Source: Lachnospiraceae bacterium
GTDB lineage: Bacteria > Bacillota > Clostridia > Lachnospirales > Lachnospiraceae
Length of the DNA: 64,000 nt
Direction of reading: 5' to 3'
Assembly: GCA_015056925.1 (NCBI GenBank)
Contig: SVFJ01000010.1
Location: 1 to 64,000 of the forward strand
Positions 46,705 to 56,432 of the stretch are shown here, one piece after another (the first letter of the stretch is position 1; each line of letters opens with the position of its first letter). The position numbers and the translations under genes are program-made. The notes beneath the pieces are model-generated. The model saw only the letters and a program-made list of their open reading frames with translations. It ran no database searches and was not told the DNA's origin.

Positions 46705-46714
46705 TGAGCCTTGC

Positions 46715-46742
46715 AGAGCCCTGTGTGTACACATAGGGCTCT
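46715..46742 (+). terminator. Hairpin ending the scpA operon
   Basis: A 14-bp stem (46715-46728 with 46729-46742, one wobble) with almost no loop beyond the central TGTACA. There is no T tract, so termination may be partial. Confidence 0.55.
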
Positions 46743-46786
46743 ATAAGGTGAAAAACTCAAGGAGACGTCAGTCGACGTGGAACAAT

Positions 46787-47755
46787 ATGAATGTCGAAAT
46801 TTTGGAGCAGTTAAAGAGGATAACAACTGAAGAACAGGAGATTTTGGACGGCAGGTCAGAGATTGATGAGAAAATCTATGTAGAGTCGGAAGGGAATGTA
46901 TTTGACAGCAGGAAGCTTTTGGAGCACACTAAGCTGATTACGGTAAGACCGCATACCAGATTTGTGCATTTTCCCAAGCATACCCATAATTATGTAGAGG
47001 TTATTTATATGTGTTCGGGGGCTACCACACATTATATTAATGATGAACGGGTAGTGTTGCGGCAGGGAGAGCTTTTGTTTTTGAGCCAGAATGCGATTCA
47101 GGAGATTGAGCCTGCAAGAGCAGAGGATATAGCGGTGAACTTTATTATTCTTCCTCAGTTTTTTGACCAGACACTTCGTATGATAGGAGAAGAGGAGAAT
47201 ATCATACGTGATTTTGTGATTGGTTGTCTGAAGGGAGAAACAGCCGGTAAGCCGGGATATCTGCACTTTAAGGTGGCGGATGTATTACCGATACAGAATC
47301 TTGTGGAGAATCTGATATGGACGCTTATGAATAATCAGCAGAATAAGCGCAGTATCAATCAGATTACTATGGGGTTGTTGTTTCTGCAATTGTTGAATCA
47401 TACGGATAAGGCAGCGATAGGCAGTCATGCGACAGAGGAGGATATCGTTCTTACGATTCTTCGTTATGTGGAGGAGAATTATCGTGATGGTGAGCTGTCA
47501 CAGTTAGCGATAAGCCTGCACTATGACTTATATTGGTTAAGCCGGATGATTAAGAAGCAGACGGGGAAGACTTATACAGAGCTTGTACAGACAAGACGTT
47601 TGCAACAGGCGGTTTATCTTCTTAAGAATACAGATATGTCAGTGGCGGATATCGGAAATGCCGTTGGCTATGACAATTTGAGTTATTTTCACAGAATATT
47701 TAAAGAGAAATACCGTGTATCGCCTAAGCATTACAGAGATGAGAGAGTGGATTAG
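46787..47755 (+). CDS. AraC-family regulator with cupin domain, probably for rhamnose genes
   Basis: A 322-residue regulator. The N-terminal cupin domain (about 55-140) has HFPKHTHNYVEVIYMCSG and the C-terminal pair of helix-turn-helix units (LSQLAISLHYDLYWLSRMIK; MSVADIGNAVGYDNLSYFHR) ends in VSPKHYR. Cupin-AraC proteins usually sense a sugar. The start is uncertain: an in-frame GTG at 46748 and ATG at 46787 both lack a strong ribosome-binding site; the ATG gives the usual family opening. It precedes rhaB and rhaA by about 1.4 kb on the same strand, so rhamnose control is a reasonable guess. Confidence 0.85.
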   Translation: MNVEILEQLKRITTEEQEILDGRSEIDEKIYVESEGNVFDSRKLLEHTKLITVRPHTRFVHFPKHTHNYVEVIYMCSGATTHYINDERVVLRQGELLFLSQNAIQEIEPARAEDIAVNFIILPQFFDQTLRMIGEEENIIRDFVIGCLKGETAGKPGYLHFKVADVLPIQNLVENLIWTLMNNQQNKRSINQITMGLLFLQLLNHTDKAAIGSHATEEDIVLTILRYVEENYRDGELSQLAISLHYDLYWLSRMIKKQTGKTYTELVQTRRLQQAVYLLKNTDMSVADIGNAVGYDNLSYFHRIFKEKYRVSPKHYRDERVD

Positions 47756-47780
47756 GCCGGGGTAGAGAAAGGATAAACAT

Positions 47781-48986
47781 ATGCTGTATGCATGTAGGAA
47801 TTGTGGTGGTAATGTAGTATATGACCCGAGAAGGAAGAAGCTGGTATGCCCGTATTGTGATTCTGAAGAGTCGCAAGAGAGGAAGATGGGGGAGGATATG
47901 AATGTTTGTCCTTCCTGTAACGGACGGTTGAAGCTGGGAACTTATACAAGTGCAACGAAATGTCCTTATTGCGGTAATTATGTGATACAGGAACAGCGAA
48001 TGCAGGGAGATTATGAGCCTCAGCTGATAATTCCTTTTCAGATAGCCAAATCTGATGTGTGGGAGCTGATTGCCAAAGAGGTAGAGGACAGAAAGTATGT
48101 ACCGGCTTCTTTTTTGGATGAAAAGAATTTGAAGATGATAGAAGGAAGCTATGTTCCGTTTTGGACATATGATTATGATGTGCATTATGAATATGAGGCA
48201 ATCGGAAGGAAGATTAGAACGTGGACAAAGGGGCGCTCGCTTTTTACGGAGACCTCGGAGTATCGGGTTGTGCGTGAGATGGATATGGAGTTCGAACTGA
48301 TTCCGGCAGATGCATCAAGGGCTATGCCTAATGATGTGATGGACTTAATAGAGCCATATACATATGCGGATTTACAGGATTTTGATATGAAATACATATC
48401 AGGCTTTCTGAGTGAGTATTATAATGACAATGCTATGATGTTTGAGCCTAGAGCGGCGAGTCGTACCAAGAAGGATGCAAAGGCGATTGTAGAGAATAGT
48501 GTGCAGGGGTATACATTGGTAACACCAATGAAGGAGAGACCGCAGCTTGTGCGTAAGCAGATTCGGTATGCGTTGTTTCCTGTATGGATTTACAGATACC
48601 GTTATGGAAGTAAGGAGTATCCGCTTTATGTGAATGGTCAGACCGGCAAGGTGGTAGGAGAGATTCCGTTTGATTATGGCAAGGCATATAAGCAGGGAGC
48701 TTTATGGGGATTGTTATTTTTTGTACTGTCATGTCTTGGACTCAAGGCGATGGGGATTCCTGTATGGCTTAGCGTTTTGCCGTTGCTGGTGATTGGTTTG
48801 GGGATTATGTTTGTGTTTGCACTTCTTGCATCCATGACGAAGAAAGGGAAGAAGACAGTGAATGCTACAACCTATGTAGATGGAGGTAACTCTAAGCTGT
48901 TGCGGCAGGAGGATTCTTTTATCAGGACTTATGTGACAGAACATAATATTAAGAAATATAAGAATTTATTGAAAACCTTGACGTAG
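47781..48986 (+). CDS. Zinc-ribbon membrane protein, TFIIB-type ribbon family
   Basis: A 401-residue protein with two zinc ribbons at the start (CRNCGG...CPYC at about 5-26 and CPSCNG...CPYC at about 44-63), a large soluble domain, and two membrane helices near 298-350. This is a widespread Firmicute family of unknown function, often annotated as TFIIB-type zinc-ribbon or helicase PriA-like because of the ribbons only. It lies 25 bases after the AraC gene. GAGAAAGGA precedes the ATG. Confidence 0.8.
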   Translation: MLYACRNCGGNVVYDPRRKKLVCPYCDSEESQERKMGEDMNVCPSCNGRLKLGTYTSATKCPYCGNYVIQEQRMQGDYEPQLIIPFQIAKSDVWELIAKEVEDRKYVPASFLDEKNLKMIEGSYVPFWTYDYDVHYEYEAIGRKIRTWTKGRSLFTETSEYRVVREMDMEFELIPADASRAMPNDVMDLIEPYTYADLQDFDMKYISGFLSEYYNDNAMMFEPRAASRTKKDAKAIVENSVQGYTLVTPMKERPQLVRKQIRYALFPVWIYRYRYGSKEYPLYVNGQTGKVVGEIPFDYGKAYKQGALWGLLFFVLSCLGLKAMGIPVWLSVLPLLVIGLGIMFVFALLASMTKKGKKTVNATTYVDGGNSKLLRQEDSFIRTYVTEHNIKKYKNLLKTLT

Positions 48987-49015
48987 CGAGGCTTTTGGGA
49001 AAGATTGAACAAAAT

Positions 49016-49089
49016 AAGAACGCAATTTTTGACAGTGTGCAAATAAGGACACTTTTTGGAACAAATTGCGTTCTTTTTTGTTGCCATAA
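49016..49089 (+). terminator. Long terminator hairpin
   Basis: Arms AAGAACGCAATTT (49016-49028) and AAATTGCGTTCTT (49073-49085) form a 13-bp perfect stem followed by Ts; the 44-base loop holds a smaller stem (AGTGT/ACACT). It separates the zinc-ribbon gene from rhaB. Confidence 0.8.
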
Positions 49090-49191
49090 AATTTCCTAAA
49101 ATAGTAGCATGAAAAGAATAGTTGTAATTATGAAGAGGCTGAATCATTATGACTAGGTTATGTGAATAACAGACAGGAGGACGGGTTACAT

Positions 49192-50592
49192 ATGGCAGAG
49201 TATTATCTTGGAATAGATATTGGGGCTTCCAGCGGAAGACATATGCTTGCACATCTGGAAGAGGGAAAGATGATTTTGGAAGAGGTTCATCGTTTTCCTA
49301 ATGGTATGGCAAAGAAGGATGGAGAGCTGTGTTGGGACACGGAGGCACTTTTTAGAGAGATTAAGGAAGGTATGCGTAAGTGCGCAGAGCTTGGAAAGAT
49401 TCCTGTGAGTGTGGGAATTGATACATGGGCTGTGGATTTTGTTTTGTTAGATGAAGAGGATAAAGTAATCGGTAATACTGTAGGGTATCGTGACAGCCGT
49501 ACACAGGGAATGGATGAGAAGGTATATGAGACCATTTCTTTGAAGGACCTATATAGTAAAACCGGTATTCAGAAACAGATGTTTAACAGTATTTATCAGC
49601 TTATGGCGATTAAGGAGAAGAAGCCGGAGGAGTTGGCTGGAGCTAAGACCTTTTTGATGATTCCTGATTATTTCCATTTCTTATTATGTGGTAAGAAGTG
49701 TGTGGAGTATACCAATGCAACGACGACTCAGTTAGTAAGCCCTGAGACGAAGACATGGGATATGGGATTGATTCATTCTCTTGGCTATCCAACAGAGATG
49801 TTTCCGATGATTCGCATGGCAGGAACAGTACTTGGAGACGTGACAGAAGAGATTGCAAAAGAGATTGGCTATAGCTGTAAGGTGGTATTGCCTGCAACGC
49901 ATGATACAGGCTCGGCAGTGCTTGCGGTTCCGTCGAATGCACCGCAGACGATGTATATCAGTTCCGGTACATGGTCACTTATGGGTGTGGAGAGAATGGA
50001 TGCTGACTGTTCGGATAAGAGCATGGAGTGTAATTTTACCAATGAGGGCGGCTATGACTATCGTTTCCGCTATTTGAAGAATATTATGGGACTTTGGATG
50101 ATACAGTCTTTGAAGAAGGAGATTAATGATATTCATTCTTTTGCAGAGCTCTGTGATATGGCATCGAAAGAGCGTATTTCTTCGATTGTAGACTGTAATG
50201 ATGATGTGTTTATGGCACCGGAGAGCATGATTGGTGCGGTAAAGGATTATTGTCGTGAGTCAGGACAGCAGGTGCCGGAGACAATTGGAGAGCTGGCAGC
50301 TGTAATCTACAACAGTCTTGCTGTATGCTATAAGAATACGGTGAAGGAAATTGAGGCGATGACAGGTGTGACCTATGATTGCATTCATGTAGTTGGTGGT
50401 GGTGCAAATGCACAGTATCTGAATGAATTGACAGCAAGGGAGACAGGAAAGACTGTATGCGCAGGGCCGACAGAGGCAACGGTAATTGGTAATCTGACAG
50501 TCCAGATGCTTTCAACAGGAGAGATGAAGGATTTGACACAGGCAAGGAAGATGATATTTGATTCCTTTGATGTAAAGACATATACAGCATAG
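49192..50592 (+). CDS. rhaB: Rhamnulokinase
   Basis: Phosphorylates L-rhamnulose to L-rhamnulose 1-phosphate with ATP. A 466-residue FGGY-family kinase: GIDIGASSGRHML at the N-terminus, DTWAVDFVLLD, ISSGTWSLMG and HVVGGGANAQYLN (adenosine-binding region) match RhaB. ATG at 49192 was chosen with AGGAGG upstream; an in-frame GTG at 49162 lies before that site. rhaA follows 41 bases later. No rhaD aldolase gene is in the window. Confidence 0.95.
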   Translation: MAEYYLGIDIGASSGRHMLAHLEEGKMILEEVHRFPNGMAKKDGELCWDTEALFREIKEGMRKCAELGKIPVSVGIDTWAVDFVLLDEEDKVIGNTVGYRDSRTQGMDEKVYETISLKDLYSKTGIQKQMFNSIYQLMAIKEKKPEELAGAKTFLMIPDYFHFLLCGKKCVEYTNATTTQLVSPETKTWDMGLIHSLGYPTEMFPMIRMAGTVLGDVTEEIAKEIGYSCKVVLPATHDTGSAVLAVPSNAPQTMYISSGTWSLMGVERMDADCSDKSMECNFTNEGGYDYRFRYLKNIMGLWMIQSLKKEINDIHSFAELCDMASKERISSIVDCNDDVFMAPESMIGAVKDYCRESGQQVPETIGELAAVIYNSLAVCYKNTVKEIEAMTGVTYDCIHVVGGGANAQYLNELTARETGKTVCAGPTEATVIGNLTVQMLSTGEMKDLTQARKMIFDSFDVKTYTA

Positions 50593-50633
50593 GCTGTGAG
50601 AATAAGATATTTAAGAAAGGGAAGGTATTTAAG

Positions 50634-51893
50634 ATGACAGTAAAGGAAAGATATGAAGCAGCAAAAGAAATGTACAAAAAAGTTGGTGTGGATACAGATA
50701 AGGCGATTGAGAAATTAAAAGATGTAGCGATTTCTGTTCACTGCTGGCAGGGAGATGATGTGAAAGGATTTGACCAGGATGGTCCTTTGACAGGTGGTAT
50801 TCAGACAACAGGTAATTATCCGGGTAAGGCCAGAACTCCTGAAGAGTTGATGGCAGATATGGATAAGGCAATGTCTCTTTGTCCGGGTAAGAAGAAGATT
50901 AATGTACATGCTTGCTATGCAATTTTTGAGGATGGTGAGTGGGTTGACAGAGATAAGTTAGAGCCAAAGCATTTTAAGAAATGGGTGGAGTTTGCAAAAG
51001 AGAGAAACATGGGTATCGACTTTAACCCTACCTTCTTCTCAAGCCCAATGGTAAAGGATGGTTTAACACTTTCAAGTCCTGACGAGGCTACCAGAAAGTT
51101 CTGGATTGAGCATGGTAAGGCATGTATCCGTATTTCACAGTATTTTGCTGAGGAGACAGGTATTCCGTGCGTAATGAATATCTGGACAGGCGACGGCTAT
51201 AAGGATATTCCTGCTGACAGAATGGGACCTAGAATGAGATATAAGGAGTCTATTGAAGCGATTCTTGCTGAGCCGTTTGATAAGAATAAGGTAAAACCTT
51301 GTGTTGAGTCAAAGGTATTTGGTATTGGTGTAGAGTCTTATACAGCAGGTAGTGCAGAGTTTACATTATCCTTTGCGGCAACACATGAGGGATGCCTGCC
51401 GCTTATGGATAACGGACATTATCATCCGACAGAGGTGGTATCTGATAAGATTCCTGCATTGCTTTGCTTCTTCCCTGAACTTGCTCTTCATGTAACAAGA
51501 GGTGTTCGCTGGGATTCGGACCATGTGGTTATCTTTGATGATGAGACCAAAGAGATTGCAAAGGAAATTGTGAGAAACGATGCGCTTGACAGGGTGTATA
51601 TTGCGCTCGATTTCTTTGATGCAAGTATCAATAGAATTTCCGCATGGGCAAACGGTATCAGAAGTATGTCTAAGGCGTTGCTTTATGCATTGGTATCTCC
51701 AAATGAGATGATGAAGGAGTTGCAGGATACGAATCAGCTTACAAAGCTTATGACAGTACAGGAAGAAATGAAGACCTTCCCGTTCGGGGATGTATGGGAT
51801 TACTTCTGCGAGGTATGTGGTGCGCCTGTAGGTATGGCATGGTTTGAAGAAGTAGAGAAGTATGAAAAGGAAGTTCTCGCAAAGAGAGTATAA
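50634..51893 (+). CDS. rhaA: L-rhamnose isomerase
   Basis: Interconverts L-rhamnose and L-rhamnulose, a metal-dependent TIM-barrel isomerase. The 419-residue length is typical. VHCWQGDDVKGFD, DNGHYHPTE (259-267) and WDSDHVVIFDDE (from W293) carry the conserved metal and substrate residues of the RhaA family. AAAGGGAAGG precedes the ATG. Second gene of the rhaBA pair. Confidence 0.97.
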   Translation: MTVKERYEAAKEMYKKVGVDTDKAIEKLKDVAISVHCWQGDDVKGFDQDGPLTGGIQTTGNYPGKARTPEELMADMDKAMSLCPGKKKINVHACYAIFEDGEWVDRDKLEPKHFKKWVEFAKERNMGIDFNPTFFSSPMVKDGLTLSSPDEATRKFWIEHGKACIRISQYFAEETGIPCVMNIWTGDGYKDIPADRMGPRMRYKESIEAILAEPFDKNKVKPCVESKVFGIGVESYTAGSAEFTLSFAATHEGCLPLMDNGHYHPTEVVSDKIPALLCFFPELALHVTRGVRWDSDHVVIFDDETKEIAKEIVRNDALDRVYIALDFFDASINRISAWANGIRSMSKALLYALVSPNEMMKELQDTNQLTKLMTVQEEMKTFPFGDVWDYFCEVCGAPVGMAWFEEVEKYEKEVLAKRV

Positions 51894-51900
51894 AAAACGG

Positions 51901-51928
51901 TTGCATTTTCCATTTGACATGGTATAGT
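51901..51928 (+). promoter_or_regulatory. Putative promoter of the sensor kinase gene
   Basis: TTGCAT (51901-51906), 16-bp spacer, TATAGT (51923-51928), about 85 bases before the kinase start. Confidence 0.5.
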
Positions 51929-52012
51929 TGAAATAAGAAAGATTTTATGTAACCCAACACTGGGTAAGGTGATTGGGACAGGGGAATTGTAAGTAGTCTT
52001 TCTGAGTGGGGA

Positions 52013-53860
52013 ATGCAAAGAATGAAGATACATAAAGATAGTAAAAAGAAGATAAAAGAACCTTTTAGTAGGCAGAGCCCGCTCGGCTTTTTGAGGAATG
52101 CAAATATTAAGCAACAGCTCTATACAATTTATGTGCTGGCGATATTGATTCCGATTGCGCTAATAGGTTCTTTTTTGTTGGTAAATACAAGTCGGTTATT
52201 GATGAATTATCATAGAGATTTGCTGGAATCAGATAATCTTAGAGTAAAAACAATACTTTTTGAGATTACTACTCAGTTGTATAACCTGTCAGAGGAAATT
52301 TCTTTTGATAATACAATACAGGATATTCTTTCACAGTCAGGAATGCCAAGTTCAGAGCAACTTAATGTGATTGACAGGAATCCGGTGTTGGAGAATTATG
52401 TGTATACACATTCGGAGATAGAAGAGATTATGGTATATACGGATAATCCGAATGTGGTGGAATATAAGCAATATTATTATGCGGATGATGAGATTCAACA
52501 GACCGGCTGGTATGAAAAGGCAATACAGACAGCCAGCGTATTCTGGACAGAGATGGAGAGTTTTGACAGATATCAGAATTCATATTGGAACCTGTGTCTG
52601 GTGAGAAGGATACCGATGGTACAGTCGGACTATCATGCGGTTCTGGTGATTCGACTAAGTGATAATTATTTGAAGACACGAGTGAATAGTAGTGAGTATC
52701 AGACCTACATTTCAGCAGACCAAGGAAAGATATTTTACTCTTCTGATAAGAAGGTAAGCGGTGGTGAGCAGTTTGTAGATATAGATTATGAAGACAGATA
52801 TTTTCAGTATGCGGGAGATGAAACCATAGATGGAAGAAACTGCTTTGTACGGGTTTCTGCGTTGCCGTTATATCAGTCGGATACAAAGCTTTACATTAGT
52901 ACATGGAGCGAAAGTTCCTATGAGAGTATTCAGAGAATTATTTACATATGCGCAGCAATTATTATTGTAGCATTAGTGATTCCGGGGGTTGTTGTATATT
53001 CCTATACTCAGTTCTTTACAGGACGTGTGTTGACGCTAAGACATGTTATGCATCAGGTAAGTAATGAGGAGTATGATTACAAACAGATGGTACAGGGTAA
53101 GGATGAGCTTTCGGAAGCCTTTGCAGACCTGGAGGTTATGGTACAGAAGATAAAGGCCAAGGATGCAGAGGTATATGAAACGCGATTAATGGAAAAGGAA
53201 TTAATCAATGAGCAGCAGAAGATGGAATTCAAGATGCTGGCGAGTCAGATTAATCCGCATTTCTTGTATAATACATTGGAAACGATTCGTATGAAGGCAT
53301 TCACAGCAGGAGACAGGGAAGTGGCAACGGCGATTAAGCTGCTAGGAAAATCCATGCGGTATGTGCTTGAGAACACAGGGACGAATTTTACGACATTAGA
53401 TAAGGAGCTGGAACATGTAAGAACTTATATGGAAATCCAAAAGCTCCGGTTTGGGGAAAGGTTTAACTATTTTATAGAAATAGATGAAGATATCAGAGCC
53501 GGTCATTGTGAGATGTTACCGTTGCTGTTGCAGCCGATTGTGGAGAATGCCATTGTGCATGGTATGGAACAGGTGCAGGAGGGGGGCACGATTCGGATAA
53601 CGGTAGTCTGTGATGGGGAAGATAAGCTTCTGATAACCGTTGAAGATAATGGCAGCGGCATGGATGAAGAGACGCTGGAGGGATTACGAAAACGTTTGCG
53701 TGAAACCGCCGTAAAACGCGTAAGCAGTATTGGCTTATGTAATATTAATCAGCGTATCAATCTGTGCTATGGAGAGGAATATGGTTTACATATCTCCAGC
53801 ATTCCGGGCTGCGGAACAAAAATTACAGTGAAAATACCTAAAAAATCAGATGATGTGTAA
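52013..53860 (+). CDS. YesM-type sensor histidine kinase
   Basis: A 615-residue membrane kinase: TM1 at about 39-60, an extracellular sensing domain (about 62-310), TM2 at about 312-335, a HAMP-like linker, the His_kinase domain with QINPHFLYNTLE (H416) and an HATPase_c domain (ENAIVHGM, EDNGSGMD). This is the YesM/LytS class, which normally pairs with a YesN-type AraC response regulator controlling a nearby CUT1 importer. Here no regulator follows directly, but a CUT1 importer does. ATG at 52013 or 52022 are both possible. Confidence 0.9.
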   Translation: MQRMKIHKDSKKKIKEPFSRQSPLGFLRNANIKQQLYTIYVLAILIPIALIGSFLLVNTSRLLMNYHRDLLESDNLRVKTILFEITTQLYNLSEEISFDNTIQDILSQSGMPSSEQLNVIDRNPVLENYVYTHSEIEEIMVYTDNPNVVEYKQYYYADDEIQQTGWYEKAIQTASVFWTEMESFDRYQNSYWNLCLVRRIPMVQSDYHAVLVIRLSDNYLKTRVNSSEYQTYISADQGKIFYSSDKKVSGGEQFVDIDYEDRYFQYAGDETIDGRNCFVRVSALPLYQSDTKLYISTWSESSYESIQRIIYICAAIIIVALVIPGVVVYSYTQFFTGRVLTLRHVMHQVSNEEYDYKQMVQGKDELSEAFADLEVMVQKIKAKDAEVYETRLMEKELINEQQKMEFKMLASQINPHFLYNTLETIRMKAFTAGDREVATAIKLLGKSMRYVLENTGTNFTTLDKELEHVRTYMEIQKLRFGERFNYFIEIDEDIRAGHCEMLPLLLQPIVENAIVHGMEQVQEGGTIRITVVCDGEDKLLITVEDNGSGMDEETLEGLRKRLRETAVKRVSSIGLCNINQRINLCYGEEYGLHISSIPGCGTKITVKIPKKSDDV

Positions 53861-54010
53861 TTTTTACTGTAAAAAATATTAAAATTCAAAGGTTTTATTT
53901 TTACTAAAATAAGTTAAACTGATTATGTAATCAAGAGGTAGCTGTATTTTATGTTTGAGACTCTTCTTAAACGATTAAGCTACACAAAAACAAGTAGGAG
54001 GGTTATTTTC

Positions 54011-56317
54011 ATGAAAAAGACGATGAAAAGAATTTTCGCGTCTATGCTCGCATTTGCCATGATGTTATGTGCAGTGCCTACAATGAGCGTAGCTGCGGAA
54101 GAAAAAGCTTATGATGTATTCATAGCTTTTGGCGGTGATGTGGAAAGCGGAGACTGGGGATACCAGTACTACGGCGATGGTGCTGCTTCTAATGCAGGCG
54201 ACATCACAGCAACAAATGCAACAATTAAAGAAGGCGAGACAGCAAAGGTTTCACTTGAATTCGCAAGCCCTGTAGCATATACATGGTTTACAGCTCCTGT
54301 AGTAGCAGGTAACTTCTCAGAGGCTGATTTCTCTGTAAAGGTTCTTATTGATGGTAAGGATGTTACAGATACGGTAAATTTTGCAGCAGATGACAAGAAC
54401 TGGTGGGCAGAGGCAACGGGTGATTATGCAGAAGATCAGTGTGTTCGTCTTGCAGGTGGATATAATGAATGGGCTACAAAGTACATCGCAGAGTCACCAG
54501 CAGGATTCACAAAGCTTGAGTTTGAAATCACAGCTAATAAGCTTGTTGAAGGATCAGCTGCTGCAGCAGGTGCTCCTGTAGAGTCAACAGAAGAATACAA
54601 AGTATTCCTTGCTTACGGCGGTGACAAGGAGAGCGGTGACTGGGGATATCAGTACTACGGTGAAGGCGCTGCTTCTAACGCAGGTGACATCAAAGCAACA
54701 GATGCAACAATCAAGGTTGGCGAGACAGCAACGATTGCTCTTGAGTTTGCAACGCCTGTAGCATATACATGGTTTATGGCTCCTGTTATTACAGCAAGCG
54801 GTGTTGTTGAAGCAGATTTTGATGTTCAGGTACTTGTTGATGGTAAGGACATCACAGATACAGTAAACTTTGCAGCAGATGATAAAGCATTCTGGGCAGA
54901 GGCAACTGGTGATTATACAGAAGAACAGTGTATCCGTCTTGCAGGTGGATATAACGAGTGGGCTACAAAGTATATCGCTGAGTCTCCAGCAGGAGTTTCA
55001 AAGATTGAGTATGTGATTACGGCTAACAGCATCAAGGTTGGCGGTGCAGCAGGTGGTCCTGTACCATCTACAGATACGTATGACTTATTCGTAGCTTTCG
55101 GTGGTGATAAGGAAAGCGGAGACTGGGGATACCAGTACTACGGTGAAGGCGCAGGCTCTAATGCAGGCGAAGTAACAGCAACAGATGCAAAGATTAAGGT
55201 TGGTGAGACGGCAAGAATTGGTCTTGAGTTCCCAACACCAGTAGCATATACATGGTTTACAGCACCTACATTAGGTAATGCAAATAATGTAGTAGAAGCT
55301 GATTTTACAGTTAAGGTGTTTATTGATGGAAAAGATGTAACAGATACAGTAAACTTTGCAGCAGATGATAAAGCATGGTGGAATGAAGCAACAGGTGATC
55401 ATCCGGAAGAGTCATGCATCCGTCTTGCAGGTGGATATAATGAGTGGGCTACAAAGTATATTGCAGAGTCTCCAGCAGGCTTCACAAAGCTTGAATTTGA
55501 AGTAACAGCTAACAGCATTATGGTTGGTGGTGCTACAGAGGAAGAAGCATCAGCTCAGGCATCATATGACGAGAATGGTGTATACCATGCATACTTCGGT
55601 GTTCAGACACCTACATGGATTTTCCGTAACGCACATGATGATGCTACATACGGTAAGGATTCAGGTTGCTTTGACCAGTTAGGTTTTGTTGATGGTGATT
55701 GGGTTGCTCAGGGTGGTTCATTCACAGACGTTGAAATTGCTGGTAATGGTAGATATACAGTAGGTGTTACAGGATATGATTTCTCTGGAACATTCCAGGA
55801 TCAGGCAATCCTTGGCGCTGACGGATTATTCAACTTACTCTTCGTTTCAACAGACCTTCCAATGAATGATAACATCGTACTTTCAAATGTTACACTTAAG
55901 ATGGACGGTAAGGAAATTGTTACTCAGGCAGAGGCGTTCTTAGACGCTGATTCTAAGGAAGTTAAGAAGATTCTCTTAGCTAACATTTGGAACAATGAAA
56001 TTGAAGCACTTCCATATTACGCAGCTCCAACACAGAGCATTGAAATTTCTTTCGATGTAAGCGGATTTGCTTATGATAAGGCAGCTGAGGAGGCGCCTGT
56101 AGAGCAGGCTCCGGCAGAGACAACAGCTCCGGCAGAGTCACAGGCTTCAACAGAAACAAAGGTTGAAACAGCAGAAACAACAGTTGACACATCAGCAGAT
56201 GTGGAGCCGGCTTCTAACAATACAATGGTTATCGTAATCGTAGTAGTTGTAGTAGCAGTTGTTGCGGTTGTAGCAGGTGTAATGGTATCAAAGAAGAAAA
56301 ATACAAAAGCAGAGTAA
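54011..56317 (+). CDS. Surface protein with three tandem repeats and a C-terminal membrane anchor
   Basis: A 768-residue exported protein not matched to a named family. ATG at 54011 has AGGAGGG upstream; a signal peptide covers about 1-29. Three repeats begin at residues 34, 196 and 357 with period 161-162, each opening with a variant of AFGGDKESGDWGYQYYG and holding conserved blocks AYTWF, DGKDVTDTVNFAADD and RLAGGYNEWATKYI. They are rich in Trp/Tyr like carbohydrate-binding modules. A diverged fourth module (about 520-690) follows, then a Pro/Glu/Thr linker and one membrane helix (about 738-759) with a KKK tail. Encoded before a CUT1 importer, so a glycan-capture role is likely but inferred. 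Confidence 0.75.
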   Translation: MKKTMKRIFASMLAFAMMLCAVPTMSVAAEEKAYDVFIAFGGDVESGDWGYQYYGDGAASNAGDITATNATIKEGETAKVSLEFASPVAYTWFTAPVVAGNFSEADFSVKVLIDGKDVTDTVNFAADDKNWWAEATGDYAEDQCVRLAGGYNEWATKYIAESPAGFTKLEFEITANKLVEGSAAAAGAPVESTEEYKVFLAYGGDKESGDWGYQYYGEGAASNAGDIKATDATIKVGETATIALEFATPVAYTWFMAPVITASGVVEADFDVQVLVDGKDITDTVNFAADDKAFWAEATGDYTEEQCIRLAGGYNEWATKYIAESPAGVSKIEYVITANSIKVGGAAGGPVPSTDTYDLFVAFGGDKESGDWGYQYYGEGAGSNAGEVTATDAKIKVGETARIGLEFPTPVAYTWFTAPTLGNANNVVEADFTVKVFIDGKDVTDTVNFAADDKAWWNEATGDHPEESCIRLAGGYNEWATKYIAESPAGFTKLEFEVTANSIMVGGATEEEASAQASYDENGVYHAYFGVQTPTWIFRNAHDDATYGKDSGCFDQLGFVDGDWVAQGGSFTDVEIAGNGRYTVGVTGYDFSGTFQDQAILGADGLFNLLFVSTDLPMNDNIVLSNVTLKMDGKEIVTQAEAFLDADSKEVKKILLANIWNNEIEALPYYAAPTQSIEISFDVSGFAYDKAAEEAPVEQAPAETTAPAESQASTETKVETAETTVDTSADVEPASNNTMVIVIVVVVVAVVAVVAGVMVSKKKNTKAE
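54110..55540 (+). repeat. Three direct DNA repeats inside the surface-protein gene
   Basis: Units begin at 54110, 54596 and 55079 (spacings 486 and 483 bp). Long stretches are nearly identical at the DNA level, for example around GCAGGTGGATATAA followed by GGGCTACAAAGTA in every unit, while linkers between units differ. This points to internal duplication with some homogenisation. Confidence 0.88.
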
Positions 56318-56343
56318 TTCTCTTTTAGAAAACAAATGATGAC

Positions 56344-56375
56344 GGAGGATGCGGTTGCAAGCATCCTCCACTTTA
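56344..56375 (+). terminator. Hairpin after the surface-protein gene
   Basis: A 9-bp G+C-rich stem (56344-56352 with 56361-56369) followed by ACTTTATT. The T tract is weak, so partial termination or mRNA protection before the permease gene is likely. Confidence 0.6.
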
Positions 56376-56432
56376 TTAGAAAAGAAATAATGAATACTGT
56401 AAATTTCAAAGCAGTATGTTTAGGAGGTAAGC

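Noticed and set aside
54110-55540. CRISPR-like array
   Set aside because: The repeats are about 485 bp long, in frame and protein-coding, with no short spacer pattern.
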